A stretch of DNA of 64,000 bases. It comes from Mycolicibacterium aurum (GTDB taxonomy: Bacteria; Actinomycetota; Actinomycetes; Mycobacteriales; Mycobacteriaceae). The first letter of the stretch is position 1, and the number at the start of each line of letters is the position of its first letter. The position numbers were made by a program, and so were the translations under genes. The notes beneath the pieces are model-generated. The model was not told where the DNA came from. It made no database searches and saw nothing but the letters and a program-made list of their open reading frames with translations. Below, one piece after another: positions 34,464-42,319 of this stretch. The stretch covers positions 4,588,001-4,652,000 of the forward strand of contig LT549889.1 of assembly GCA_900078775.1 (NCBI GenBank), written 5' to 3'.

Positions 34464-35417
34464 TCAACTCGAGAAGCGCCCCACGGCACTGGCGCGGATT
34501 GCGTGCCCGGCCCGGGCCTGCCGGTAACCGATCACGCCACCCGCACCGGTCAGCAGCATGATCGCAGCTGCCCCCGGCACCGCCACCGCGGCCACCTGGG
34601 TCATACCCGCGGTGCGCAGGTATTCGCCGTAACCCGCCCGGTAGGACGCCGGCACCGCGGCGGCGTCGCTGTCCCGGGCGGGCACCGGGCGCTCCGGTAC
34701 CTCGGCGGGCGGAGCGGCCGATTCGCGGGGCACACCGGCCCGGGCCCCGCGGTCACCGCCACCTGCGGCACCGGCGCCGATCCCGGGCAGGACCGGCGGC
34801 AACGCGCTCACCGGCAGCGGAGCGTCGAGCACGGCCGGGGGCACCGGGGAAGACTCGGGCAGCAGGTCATCGGCGGGTTCGGGCACGGCGGGCAGGACCG
34901 GCGGCTGCGCGACGGACGGCAGCCCGCCGTCGTAGCCGTCACCCGCGGAGGAGGCGGGTAGCTCCCCGAGCGGCGGGGACAGCCACCAGCCGCCGCAGTC
35001 GTCCTCGGGGTCTTCCACGACAGGGCTCTCACCCGGGTCTCCGGTGGGGTCCTTCGATGCGGCGGGGTCGGTCGCCGGTTCGCCTGGGAGGTCTTCGAGT
35101 GGGGTTTCCGCCTGCGCGCCAACCTGCGGGAGTTTGCTGTACTCCTCGGCGGGGTCGCCGACGGACCGGGCCGGCAGTGCCGGGACGCGGGGCGCCGAGG
35201 AGGCCGTCCGGGGCCGGGTGACCGAGCGGGGCGAGGTCTGGGCGCTGCGGCCGAGCCGGGCCGCGGATTCGCCGGCGCTCGCCCGTCCCGTACTGGATCC
35301 GGGGCCGTCGCCGGTGCCTTCGGGCTCGGCCGCGGCGACTGCGGGGGATGCGACGCAGGCGATCAGCCCCGCCGAGACGAGACAGGCCGCGGCGGTGACC
35401 CGCATCCGCGAAACCAC
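34464..35417 (-). CDS. Secreted Pro/Ala-rich protein with C-terminal membrane helix
   Basis: About 317 residues from GTG 35417 (an ATG at 35405 is also possible). The signal peptide is MRVTAAACLVSAGLIACVAS with an AVAAAE cleavage region. The long low-complexity Pro/Ser/Ala body contains a single Cys in DPEDDCGGWW. Near the C-terminus a helix (VAAVAVPGAAAIMLLTGAGG) is followed by basic residues, as in wall-anchored or type I membrane proteins. No known domain. It lies 70 nt upstream of the protease gene on the same strand and may be the first gene of that operon. Confidence 0.65.
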   Translation of the reverse strand: MVSRMRVTAAACLVSAGLIACVASPAVAAAEPEGTGDGPGSSTGRASAGESAARLGRSAQTSPRSVTRPRTASSAPRVPALPARSVGDPAEEYSKLPQVGAQAETPLEDLPGEPATDPAASKDPTGDPGESPVVEDPEDDCGGWWLSPPLGELPASSAGDGYDGGLPSVAQPPVLPAVPEPADDLLPESSPVPPAVLDAPLPVSALPPVLPGIGAGAAGGGDRGARAGVPRESAAPPAEVPERPVPARDSDAAAVPASYRAGYGEYLRTAGMTQVAAVAVPGAAAIMLLTGAGGVIGYRQARAGHAIRASAVGRFSS

Positions 35418-35627
35418 GTCGTCACCACCCCTCACGGCGTCCTGCAGCGCTCCGGGAACTCGTGTCGGCAATTGTCGCACACCCCCCGGACACCGGTTTG
35501 CTGTCCGACGCCGGACGGCGGCCGCGCAGGGCAGTGCCGGTGATACCCGCGGCGGGGCGATAGTGTTGGTCGCATCGTGGTGCCGTGTTCACGGCGATGC
35601 GGATGAGATCACCGGGAGGCAATGCCG

Positions 35628-36296
35628 ATGGCCCTGTTCACGCGACGCAAGAGCCGGTCGGCTCGCCGGGCCGAGGCCCGGGCGATCAAACGTGCGACCA
35701 AGACCAAGGCGAAGCTCGAGGCCAAACTCGCCGCCAAGAACGACCTGCGGCGCATGAAGGCGGACCGCAAGGCCGCGGCCCACGCCCTCAAGGCGCAGCT
35801 CAGGGCGCAGCGTGACGCCGATCGGGCGGCGCTGAAGGTGGCGCAGACCCAGCTCAAAGCGGTGCAGGAGGGCAAGCTGCTCTCGCCGATGAGGGTCCGC
35901 CGCTCGCTGACGGTGGCCCGGTTGCTGGCACCGGTGCTGGTGCCGGTGGCCTACCGGGGTGCCATCGCCGTACGCGGCCTGCTCGATCAGCGCCGGGCGG
36001 ATCAGCTCGGCGTCCCGCTGGCCCAGCTCGGCCAGTTCTCCGGGCACGGCGCGGCGCTGTCCGCCCGGATCAGCGGCGCCGAGCAGGCCACCCGGCGGGT
36101 GGCCGAGAAGAACCCCAAGGACACCGAGACCCGCCAGTTCGTGGCCGCCATCAACGACCGACTGACCGACCTGTCCGCCGCCGTCACCGCCGCGGAGAAC
36201 ATGCCGTCGGCACGCCGGCGCGCCGCGCACGCGGCGATCGGCGAGCAACTCGACGGCATTGACGCCGATGTGCTGGCCCGTCTCGGCCTGGGCTGA
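35628..36296 (+). CDS. Conserved coiled-coil protein (Rv3850 family)
   Basis: 222-residue basic protein. The first 80 residues are Arg/Lys/Ala-rich and strongly helical (ARAIKRATKTKAKLEAKLAA), probably a coiled coil. A moderately hydrophobic segment (VARLLAPVLVPVAYRGAIAV) and a helical C-terminal domain follow. The ATG at 35628 is favoured over 35622 because GGGAGG lies 8 nt before it. I know this family (DUF6474-like) only as conserved in mycobacteria; function unknown. It ends 3 nt before copC. Confidence 0.78.
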   Translation: MALFTRRKSRSARRAEARAIKRATKTKAKLEAKLAAKNDLRRMKADRKAAAHALKAQLRAQRDADRAALKVAQTQLKAVQEGKLLSPMRVRRSLTVARLLAPVLVPVAYRGAIAVRGLLDQRRADQLGVPLAQLGQFSGHGAALSARISGAEQATRRVAEKNPKDTETRQFVAAINDRLTDLSAAVTAAENMPSARRRAAHAAIGEQLDGIDADVLARLGLG

Positions 36297-36299
36297 GCG

Positions 36300-36839
36300 A
36301 TGACCGTCTCCACCCGGTTCTCGGCCCCGCTGCTGGCGCTGCTGCTCGCGGTGCTCGCGCTGGCCGGTGCGGGCCCGGCGTCCGCGCACGCCGCGCTGAT
36401 CTCCTCGACCCCCGCGCCGGACAGCGCGCTGACCGAAGCCCCGACCGAGGTCACCGCCACGTTCAGCGAGGACCTGCAGGCCGCGTTCGCCGCGATGACG
36501 GTGGTCGGCCCGGACGGCAAGCTGTGGTCCACCGATGAGGTGCGGGTCGACGGTCCCATCGCCTCGGTCGCGCTGCGCCCACTCGGCCCGGCCGGCACCT
36601 ACACCGCGAACTACCGCGTCACCTCCGCCGACGGACATGTCATCAGCGGGTCGTGGTCGTTCGACCTCACCGTCGCCCAGACCGGCCCGCCGGGCACCTC
36701 GGTCGCCCCCGAACCCACCCCCGCCGCCGCCCCGACCCCCGCCGAGGCGACCGAGGACGGTATGCCGGTGTGGCCGTTCGTGGTCGGCGGGGTGCTGCTG
36801 GTCGGCGCCGGCGTGTGGTGGAGCCGACGCCGCGCGTGA
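36300..36839 (+). CDS. CopC-domain copper-binding protein, membrane-tethered
   Basis: 179 residues with a signal peptide ending ASA and mature N-terminal His30 (HAALISSTPAPDSALTEAP), the usual Cu(II) site of CopC. A second site is in TSADGHVISGSW. The Ig-like CopC domain ends near 125, then a Pro/Ala spacer and a C-terminal helix (WPFVVGGVLLVGAGVWW) followed by SRRRA anchor it. It handles copper outside the membrane and is coupled to the CopD gene by a GTGA overlap. Confidence 0.9.
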   Translation: MTVSTRFSAPLLALLLAVLALAGAGPASAHAALISSTPAPDSALTEAPTEVTATFSEDLQAAFAAMTVVGPDGKLWSTDEVRVDGPIASVALRPLGPAGTYTANYRVTSADGHVISGSWSFDLTVAQTGPPGTSVAPEPTPAAAPTPAEATEDGMPVWPFVVGGVLLVGAGVWWSRRRA

Positions 36840-37756
36840 CCCTGACCCGGCGGGCGTGCCTGGGTGCCCTCGTCGTCGCGGTGAGCATCGCGCTGGCCGG
36901 CGCCCTCGCCCATCCCGACCAGGCCCCGGCCGCCATGTTGGCCCGGATCGCCGCCGACGGGACCGCGGTCGTGGTGTTGGGTCTCGCACTGGTGCCGCTG
37001 CTGGAGGATTCCCGGCACCGGGCCGACCTGGCCCGGCGCAGCGCCGCCGCCCTGACGATCGCCGCCTGGGTGTGGCTGGCCGCCGAACTGGTCCGGCTGG
37101 TGACATCGGCGGCGGCCACCGCGGCGGTGCCGGTGACCGATCTGAGCGTGCGCACCACCACAGAGTTCGTGGTCGCCACCGCGGCGGGTCGGGCCGACCT
37201 GATCTGCGTGGTCGCCGCGGCGCTGGTCCTTGCGGTGACCGTCGCAGGCCGATCGTCGCAGGCCGCCGTCGTGGTCGCCGGGATAGCGGCCGTCGGGATG
37301 GCGGCGCGCACCCTCACCGGGCATCTTTCCGAGAGCGCACTGGGCGGGGTCGCGGTGACCGTGCATGCGCTGGCCGCCGCATTGTGGTGCGGCGTGCTCG
37401 CGGCGCTGGTGTTGCTGGTCGGCCACCGCGGGCAATGGGCCCGGGTGTTGCCGCGCTTCTCGGTGCTCTCGCTGTGGTCGGTGGTGGCGCTGCTGGTCGG
37501 CGGACTGATCAGCGGGGCGCTGCTGGTGGATTCCGTGGACGCGCTGGTGGGCACCGGTTACGGCCGGCTGCTGCTCGGCAAATTGGTGGTGACCGCGGCA
37601 TTGATGGTGCTGGCCTGGCAGAACAGGTCGCGCTGGCTGCCGTCGGCGCGGGGGCACCGCAGCAGTGTCGAGATGTCCACCCGCCGCTCCGACACCGAGC
37701 TGGCGCTGATGGCCGTGGCGCTGACGCTGGCCGCCGCGTTGGCGGTGACCGGTTAG
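36836..37756 (+). CDS. CopD-family copper import membrane protein
   Basis: 306-residue polytopic protein (about eight helices) with a CopD domain near the C-terminus (LPRFSVLSLWSVVALLVGGL, GRLLLGKLVVTAALM). CopC and CopD together move copper across the membrane in other bacteria. GTG 36836 overlaps the copC stop. The absence of other cop genes suggests a simple uptake pair. Confidence 0.87.
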   Translation: MTLTRRACLGALVVAVSIALAGALAHPDQAPAAMLARIAADGTAVVVLGLALVPLLEDSRHRADLARRSAAALTIAAWVWLAAELVRLVTSAAATAAVPVTDLSVRTTTEFVVATAAGRADLICVVAAALVLAVTVAGRSSQAAVVVAGIAAVGMAARTLTGHLSESALGGVAVTVHALAAALWCGVLAALVLLVGHRGQWARVLPRFSVLSLWSVVALLVGGLISGALLVDSVDALVGTGYGRLLLGKLVVTAALMVLAWQNRSRWLPSARGHRSSVEMSTRRSDTELALMAVALTLAAALAVTG

Positions 37757-37818
37757 CGGTCGCCCCGCGACTGGCATGATGGGAAACACTGCGCAACGAA
37801 CTGCAAAGGAGCAGCCCC

Positions 37819-38310
37819 ATGGCCGACGAGCAGGACCTTCCCGAAGAGAAGGCGCCCGCCGAGCAGGCCCCGGCCACGCCACCGGCGGCCGAGGCCCCCG
37901 TGAAGAAGGCACCGGCGAAGAAGGCCGCCCCAGCCAAGAAGGCCGCGCCGGTGAAGAAGGCCGCCGCGAAGAAGGCTGCGCCCGCCAAGAAGGCGGCGCC
38001 GGCGAAGAAGGCTGCACCGGCCAAGGCGACCCCTGTCGAGAGCGCGCCGGTCGACACCACCCCGGCCGAGGCGGCTGCGGTCGCCCCCGAGCCCACCGAC
38101 TCCGCCGAGCCGATCGCGGTCGCCAAGGAGGCCGCCAGAGAGGTTGCCGCACAGGCGAAGTCGGCGGTGGCCGCGGCCGTGCCCACCCCGTCCGCACTGC
38201 CGTCCGCCGGTCCGGATCAGTCCCGGCTGCCGCTGGCGGTGGCCATCGGCGTCGGGCTGCTCGCGATCATCGTGGTGCTGCTGGCCCGCCGCGGCGCCGA
38301 CGAGGCCTGA
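37819..38310 (+). CDS. hns: Membrane-anchored Lys/Ala-rich nucleoid protein Hns (Rv3852 family)
   Basis: 163 residues. The central run of PAKKAA/PVKKAA repeats (residues about 30-70) resembles histone H1 tails and binds DNA. A helical segment (AKEAAREVAAQAKSAVAAAV) and a C-terminal membrane helix (LPLAVAIGVGLLAIIVVLLA) end in RR. The layout equals Rv3852, an H-NS-like protein proposed to tether DNA to the membrane. AAAGGAG precedes ATG 37819. It is longer than the M. tuberculosis protein (134 aa) through more repeats and linker. Confidence 0.82.
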   Translation: MADEQDLPEEKAPAEQAPATPPAAEAPVKKAPAKKAAPAKKAAPVKKAAAKKAAPAKKAAPAKKAAPAKATPVESAPVDTTPAEAAAVAPEPTDSAEPIAVAKEAAREVAAQAKSAVAAAVPTPSALPSAGPDQSRLPLAVAIGVGLLAIIVVLLARRGADEA

Positions 38311-38313
38311 TCC

Positions 38314-38799
38314 ATGAGCATCGAACCCCGCGCGACCGCTGACCTCGTCGACGAGATCTACCCCGACGTCCGCAGCTGCGATCTGCAGCTGCGCAACTAC
38401 GGGGCGGTCTCCGCATTCGCCGGGCGGATCACCACGGTGCGCTGCTTCCAGGACAACGCGCTGCTCAAGTCGATCCTGTCCACCCCCGGCGACGGCGGCG
38501 TGCTGGTGGTCGACGGCGACGGCTCGCTGCACACCGCGCTGGTCGGCGACATCATCGCCGGGCTGGCCGCCGAGAACGACTGGGCCGGTGTGATCGTGCA
38601 CGGCGCGGTGCGTGATGCGGCCACCCTGCGGACCATCGAGGTGGGCATCAAGGCGTTGGGTACCAACCCGCGCAAGGGCACCAAGACCGGGGCCGGCGAG
38701 CGGGATGTGGAGGTCAGCTTCGGCGGTGTCACCTTCGTGCCCGGCGAGATCGCCTACAGCGACGAGGACGGCATTGTCGTCGTCGCCGCAGGCGACTGA
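38314..38799 (+). CDS. rraA: RraA-like protein (annotated MenG in older work)
   Basis: 161-residue trimeric RraA fold with DGDGSLHTALVGDIIAGLA, VIVHGAVRDAATL and GIKALGTNPRKG. In E. coli RraA inhibits RNase E. Relatives are also 4-hydroxy-4-methyl-2-oxoglutarate aldolases, and the older methyltransferase (MenG) label is unsupported by any SAM motif. It starts 3 nt after hns. Its last codons and stop lie in the first copy of a 26-bp tandem repeat. Confidence 0.9.
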   Translation: MSIEPRATADLVDEIYPDVRSCDLQLRNYGAVSAFAGRITTVRCFQDNALLKSILSTPGDGGVLVVDGDGSLHTALVGDIIAGLAAENDWAGVIVHGAVRDAATLRTIEVGIKALGTNPRKGTKTGAGERDVEVSFGGVTFVPGEIAYSDEDGIVVVAAGD

Positions 38800-38851
38800 C
38801 CAGCCTCGTCGCCGCAGGCGACTGACCAGCCCCGTCGCCGCAGGCGATTGA
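38781..38851. repeat. 26-bp tandem repeat spanning the rraA stop
   Basis: CGTCGCCGCAGGCGACTGAC plus six bases, in copies at 38781-38806 and 38807-38832, and a third partial copy from 38833 to 38851. The first copy contains the rraA TGA; later copies reproduce it. The array fills the gap to the convergent ethA gene. Confidence 0.95.
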
Positions 38852-38855
38852 TTCG

Positions 38856-40325
38856 TCAGGCGTTGACCGCCGCGCGGTGCCTGGTGAACAGCAGGGAGTC
38901 CTCGTCGACCTTGCCGTGCCGGATCAGCCGCAGGTCGAAGAAGTAGTTCTGCTTGAGCTTCCACGGGGCTTCGGAACCGGACTTGGGCAGCGTGTCCATG
39001 GCACGCCGAAAGTAGCCCGGGCTGAAGTCCATGAAGGGCTGCTCGTCGATCGCGCCGCCGGGGTGCTGCGGCTCGACCCGGTCGAATCCGTTGGCGTCCA
39101 TGTAGTTCAGCACGCGGCAGATGAACTCGGATACCAGATCGGCCTTGAGCGTCCAGGACGCGTTGGTGTAGCCGAAGGTGATGGCCATGTTCGGCACCCC
39201 GGAGAGCATGAGGCCCTTGTAGGTCATCGTCTTGGTCAGGTCGATCCGTTCACCGTTGCGGGTGGCAGTCGCACCACCGAACAGCTGCATGTTCAAACCC
39301 GTTGCGGTGATGATGATGTCGGCCGCCAGCTCGGCACCCGAGGTCAGCTTGATACCGGTCTCGGTGAACGTCTCGATGGTGTCGGTGACGACGTCGGCCT
39401 TGCCGGAGCGGATGGTCTTGAAGAAGTCACCGTTGGGCGCCAAGCAGACTCGCTCATCCCACGGGTCATACCGCGGGCTGAAGTGCTTGTCGTAGTCGAA
39501 GCCCTCGGGAAGCCGCTTGGTGGCCATGTCCCGCAGCGCCTTCTTGAACACCTGCGGGAAGCGCCGCGCCACCTGATATTGGCCGGTGGACATCGCGATC
39601 GCCTTCCACCGGTTGACGACGTGCGCGACGTTCTTCGGCAGGTACTTGTTCGCCTGGGCGGCAACGGGATCCACCAGCGGGAGCGCGCCGATGTAGGTCG
39701 GTGAGCGCTGCAACATGGTGACGTGACCGGCGCCCTCGTTCACCAAGGACGGGATGAGCGTGATGGCGGTGGCGCCGGAGCCGATCACGACGATCTTCTT
39801 GCCCGCGTAGTCCAGGTCCTCGGGCCAGTGCTGCGGGTGGATGATCTGCCCCTTGAAGTCCGCGGCGCCGGGGAACTCGGGCGAGTAGCCCACGTCGTAG
39901 TTGTAGTAGCCACTGCACACCGACAGGAACGACGCGGTGAGTTGCTTGCGCTCGCCGCCGGCCTCGATGTCGATCGTCCAGCGGTTGTCGGCGTCGGACC
40001 AGTCCACCGAGGTGACCCGGTGCCCGGTGCGGATGTGCTTGTCGATGCCGTTCTCTTGCGCGGCCTCGTTGATGTAGTTCCAGATCGACTGCCCGTCGGC
40101 GATGGCCTTGGCCGAGGTCCAGGGCTTGAACCGGAACCCGAGGGTGAACATGTCGGAGTCCGACCGGATGCCGGGGTATTTGAACAGGTCCCAGGTGCCG
40201 CCGAGGTTCTCGCGGCGCTCCAGGATGGCGTAGCTCTTGGTCGGGCAGCGGTCCTGCAGATGCCAGGCCGTGCTGATGCCGGAGATACCGGCGCCGACGA
40301 TCACAACGTCGAGGTGTTCGGTCAT
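38856..40325 (-). CDS. ethA: Baeyer-Villiger flavin monooxygenase EthA
   Basis: FAD/NADPH monooxygenase (489 aa, equal to M. tuberculosis EthA) that oxidises ketones and activates ethionamide. The N-terminal FAD motif is VIVGAGISGISTAW. The Baeyer-Villiger fingerprint is FKGQIIHPQHWPEDLDYAGK, and the NADPH Rossmann motif VVIGSGATAITLIP follows. The C-terminal half matches EthA (NYMDANGFDRV). Divergent from ethR across a 78-bp operator region. Confidence 0.95.
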   Translation of the reverse strand: MTEHLDVVIVGAGISGISTAWHLQDRCPTKSYAILERRENLGGTWDLFKYPGIRSDSDMFTLGFRFKPWTSAKAIADGQSIWNYINEAAQENGIDKHIRTGHRVTSVDWSDADNRWTIDIEAGGERKQLTASFLSVCSGYYNYDVGYSPEFPGAADFKGQIIHPQHWPEDLDYAGKKIVVIGSGATAITLIPSLVNEGAGHVTMLQRSPTYIGALPLVDPVAAQANKYLPKNVAHVVNRWKAIAMSTGQYQVARRFPQVFKKALRDMATKRLPEGFDYDKHFSPRYDPWDERVCLAPNGDFFKTIRSGKADVVTDTIETFTETGIKLTSGAELAADIIITATGLNMQLFGGATATRNGERIDLTKTMTYKGLMLSGVPNMAITFGYTNASWTLKADLVSEFICRVLNYMDANGFDRVEPQHPGGAIDEQPFMDFSPGYFRRAMDTLPKSGSEAPWKLKQNYFFDLRLIRHGKVDEDSLLFTRHRAAVNA

Positions 40326-40339
40326 GGTACCGACGGTAT

Positions 40340-40386
40340 CAACATGGTGTTGACTTGGTCAACGGTGTGTCGAGAAAGTCGACACA
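40340..40386. promoter_or_regulatory. Palindromic operator region between ethA and ethR
   Basis: Three inverted repeats are packed here: CAACA-TGG-TGTTG (40340-40352), overlapping GTTGAC-TTG-GTCAAC (40349-40363), then TGTGTCGA-GAAAG-TCGACACA (40366-40386). The known EthR operator of M. tuberculosis is about 55 bp and binds several dimers cooperatively, so these are the expected EthR sites. Confidence 0.75.
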
Positions 40387-40403
40387 GTGTTAAGGTATGG
40401 CCC

Positions 40404-41036
40404 GTGAGCATTGCCAGCACCGGCCGCGGCCGCCGGGCCGCCCGCCCCTCCGGGGATGAGCGGCAGCAGGCGATCCTGGACACCGCGACCCGACTGATCG
40501 AGCAGCGATCCTTCGCCGACATCTCCGTCGACGATCTGGCCAAGGGGGCCGGGATCTCCCGGCCGACGTTCTACTTCTACTTCGCCTCCAAGGAAGCGGT
40601 CCTGCTGTCGCTGCTGGACCCGCTGATCAAGCGCGCGGACACCGGCTTCGACGATGCGCTGGACTCCATGCCGACCGACCCTCGCGCGGCCATCCGCCGC
40701 GGCATCGAGATCTTCTTCAGTTCCTTCGGCTCCCATCCGGCCACCGCCCGCGCCGGCGCGGAGGCGGTGCACTCCAGCCCGGAGTTCCGTACCGTCTGGG
40801 CCGGCCTGATGCAGAAGTGGATCAACCTGACAGCCGCCCTGATCACCGCCGAGCGGCAGCGCGGAGCCGCGCCGGAGACCCTGCCCGCGCTGGACCTGGC
40901 CACCTCGCTGAACCTGATGAACGAGCGGATGATGATGGCCGCGCTGACCGAGGAGCGGCCCTCGGTCGAATCCGGCCGGGTCGTCGACACCCTCACCCAC
41001 ATCTGGTTGACCAGCATCTACGGTACGGCCGAGTAA
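40404..41036 (+). CDS. ethR: TetR-family repressor EthR
   Basis: 210-residue repressor of ethA. The N-terminal HTH includes DISVDDLAKGAGISRPTFYF and YFASKEAVLL, nearly identical to M. tuberculosis EthR. The C-terminal ligand-binding domain ends NLMNERMMMAALTEERP. The start is GTG 40404; a nearby ATG at 40397 is out of frame. It shares the palindromic intergenic region with ethA and is likely autoregulated. Confidence 0.93.
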   Translation: MSIASTGRGRRAARPSGDERQQAILDTATRLIEQRSFADISVDDLAKGAGISRPTFYFYFASKEAVLLSLLDPLIKRADTGFDDALDSMPTDPRAAIRRGIEIFFSSFGSHPATARAGAEAVHSSPEFRTVWAGLMQKWINLTAALITAERQRGAAPETLPALDLATSLNLMNERMMMAALTEERPSVESGRVVDTLTHIWLTSIYGTAE

Positions 41037-41053
41037 CCCTGTCGGACCGGCAT

Positions 41054-41069
41054 GCGAACATATGTTCGT
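41054..41069. promoter_or_regulatory. LexA (SOS) box over the dinB start codon
   Basis: GCGAACATATGTTCGT matches 14 of 16 positions of the mycobacterial SOS box TCGAACATATGTTCGA, with a perfect 14-bp palindromic core at 41055-41068. The ATG at 41062 is inside it. Confidence 0.8.
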
Positions 41070-42315
41070 GTCCGGAGGGCAGGAGCGCAGCGACCCGGGA
41101 AATGAGCCCGGAGGGTACGCAGACGGGGCCCACATCCTGCACGCCGATCTCGACTCGTTCTATGCCTCGGTCGAGCAGCGCGACGACCCGTCGCTGCGCG
41201 GCCTTCCGGTCGTCGTCGGCGGCGGGGTGGTGCTGGCCGCCAGCTACGAGGCCAAGGCCTATGGCGTGCGCACCGCGATGAACGGTGGGCAGGCCCGACG
41301 GCTGTGCCCGCAGGTGATTGTGGTGCCGCCCCGGATGCGGGCCTACTCCGAGGCCAGCCGGGCGGTGTTCGAGGTCTTCCGGGACACCACGCCATTGGTC
41401 GAACCGGTGTCGGTGGACGAGGCCTTCCTCGACGTCGGCGGCCTGGGCCGGGTGTCGGGCAGCCCGGTGCAGATCGGCGCGCGGCTGCGCGACCGGGTCC
41501 GGGTCGACGTCGGACTGCCCATCACGGTCGGGATCGCCCGCACCAAGTTCCTCGCCAAGGTCGCCAGCCAGGAGGCCAAACCGGACGGGCTGCTGCTGGT
41601 GCCGCCCGACCGCGAGCTGGCCTTCCTGCACCCGCTGCCGGTGCGCCGGCTGTGGGGCGTCGGCTCCAAGACCGCGGAGAAGCTGCGCCTGCACGGCATC
41701 CACACCGTGGCCGACGTCGCCGAACTCAGCGAGCCGGCGCTGGCCGCCATGGTCGGTCCGGCCATGGGCCGCCAGCTGTTCGCGCTGGCGCACAACATCG
41801 ACCGCCGCCGGGTGGTGACCGGGACCCGGCGCCGCTCGGTCGGCGCCCAGCGCGCGCTGGGCCGGTCCGGAAACACCATGTCGGACAGCGAGATCGACGC
41901 CGTGGTGGTGAACTTGGTGGACCGCATCACCCGCCGGATGCGGGCAGCCGGACGGACCGGGCGCACCGTGGTGCTGCGGCTACGGTTCGACGACTACGGC
42001 CGGGCCACCCGGTCGCATACCCTGCCGCGCGCCACCGCGTCGACCGAGACGGTGCTCGCCACCGCCCGGGAGCTGGTGGCCTGCGCGGCCCCGCTGATCG
42101 CCGAACGCGGGCTGACGCTGGTGGGTTTCGCGGTGTCCAATATCGACACCGATGGTGCGGCGCAGCTGGAGCTGCCGTTCGCAGGGCCGGCGGACCCGAT
42201 CGCCCTGGATGCGGCGGTCGACTCGGTGCGGCAGCGGTTCGGCAATGCCGCGGTGACCCGCGGTGTGCTGCTGGGTCGCGACCCGGGCCTGGAGATGCCG
42301 ATGCTGCCGGATTGA
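41062..42315 (+). CDS. dinB: Y-family DNA polymerase IV, DinB3-like
   Basis: 417-residue translesion polymerase. Catalytic carboxylates lie in HADLDSFYASVEQ and VSVDEAFLDVG. Finger, thumb (RLWGVGSKTAEKL) and little-finger regions follow. A clamp-binding motif QLELPF lies near the C-terminus. It sits beside ethR, as the third dinB of M. smegmatis does. There is no Shine-Dalgarno sequence: the ATG at 41062 (or GTG 41068) lies in the LexA box, implying a leaderless transcript. Damage induction is predicted. Confidence 0.9.
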   Translation: MFVSGGQERSDPGNEPGGYADGAHILHADLDSFYASVEQRDDPSLRGLPVVVGGGVVLAASYEAKAYGVRTAMNGGQARRLCPQVIVVPPRMRAYSEASRAVFEVFRDTTPLVEPVSVDEAFLDVGGLGRVSGSPVQIGARLRDRVRVDVGLPITVGIARTKFLAKVASQEAKPDGLLLVPPDRELAFLHPLPVRRLWGVGSKTAEKLRLHGIHTVADVAELSEPALAAMVGPAMGRQLFALAHNIDRRRVVTGTRRRSVGAQRALGRSGNTMSDSEIDAVVVNLVDRITRRMRAAGRTGRTVVLRLRFDDYGRATRSHTLPRATASTETVLATARELVACAAPLIAERGLTLVGFAVSNIDTDGAAQLELPFAGPADPIALDAAVDSVRQRFGNAAVTRGVLLGRDPGLEMPMLPD

Positions 42316-42319
42316 GCGA

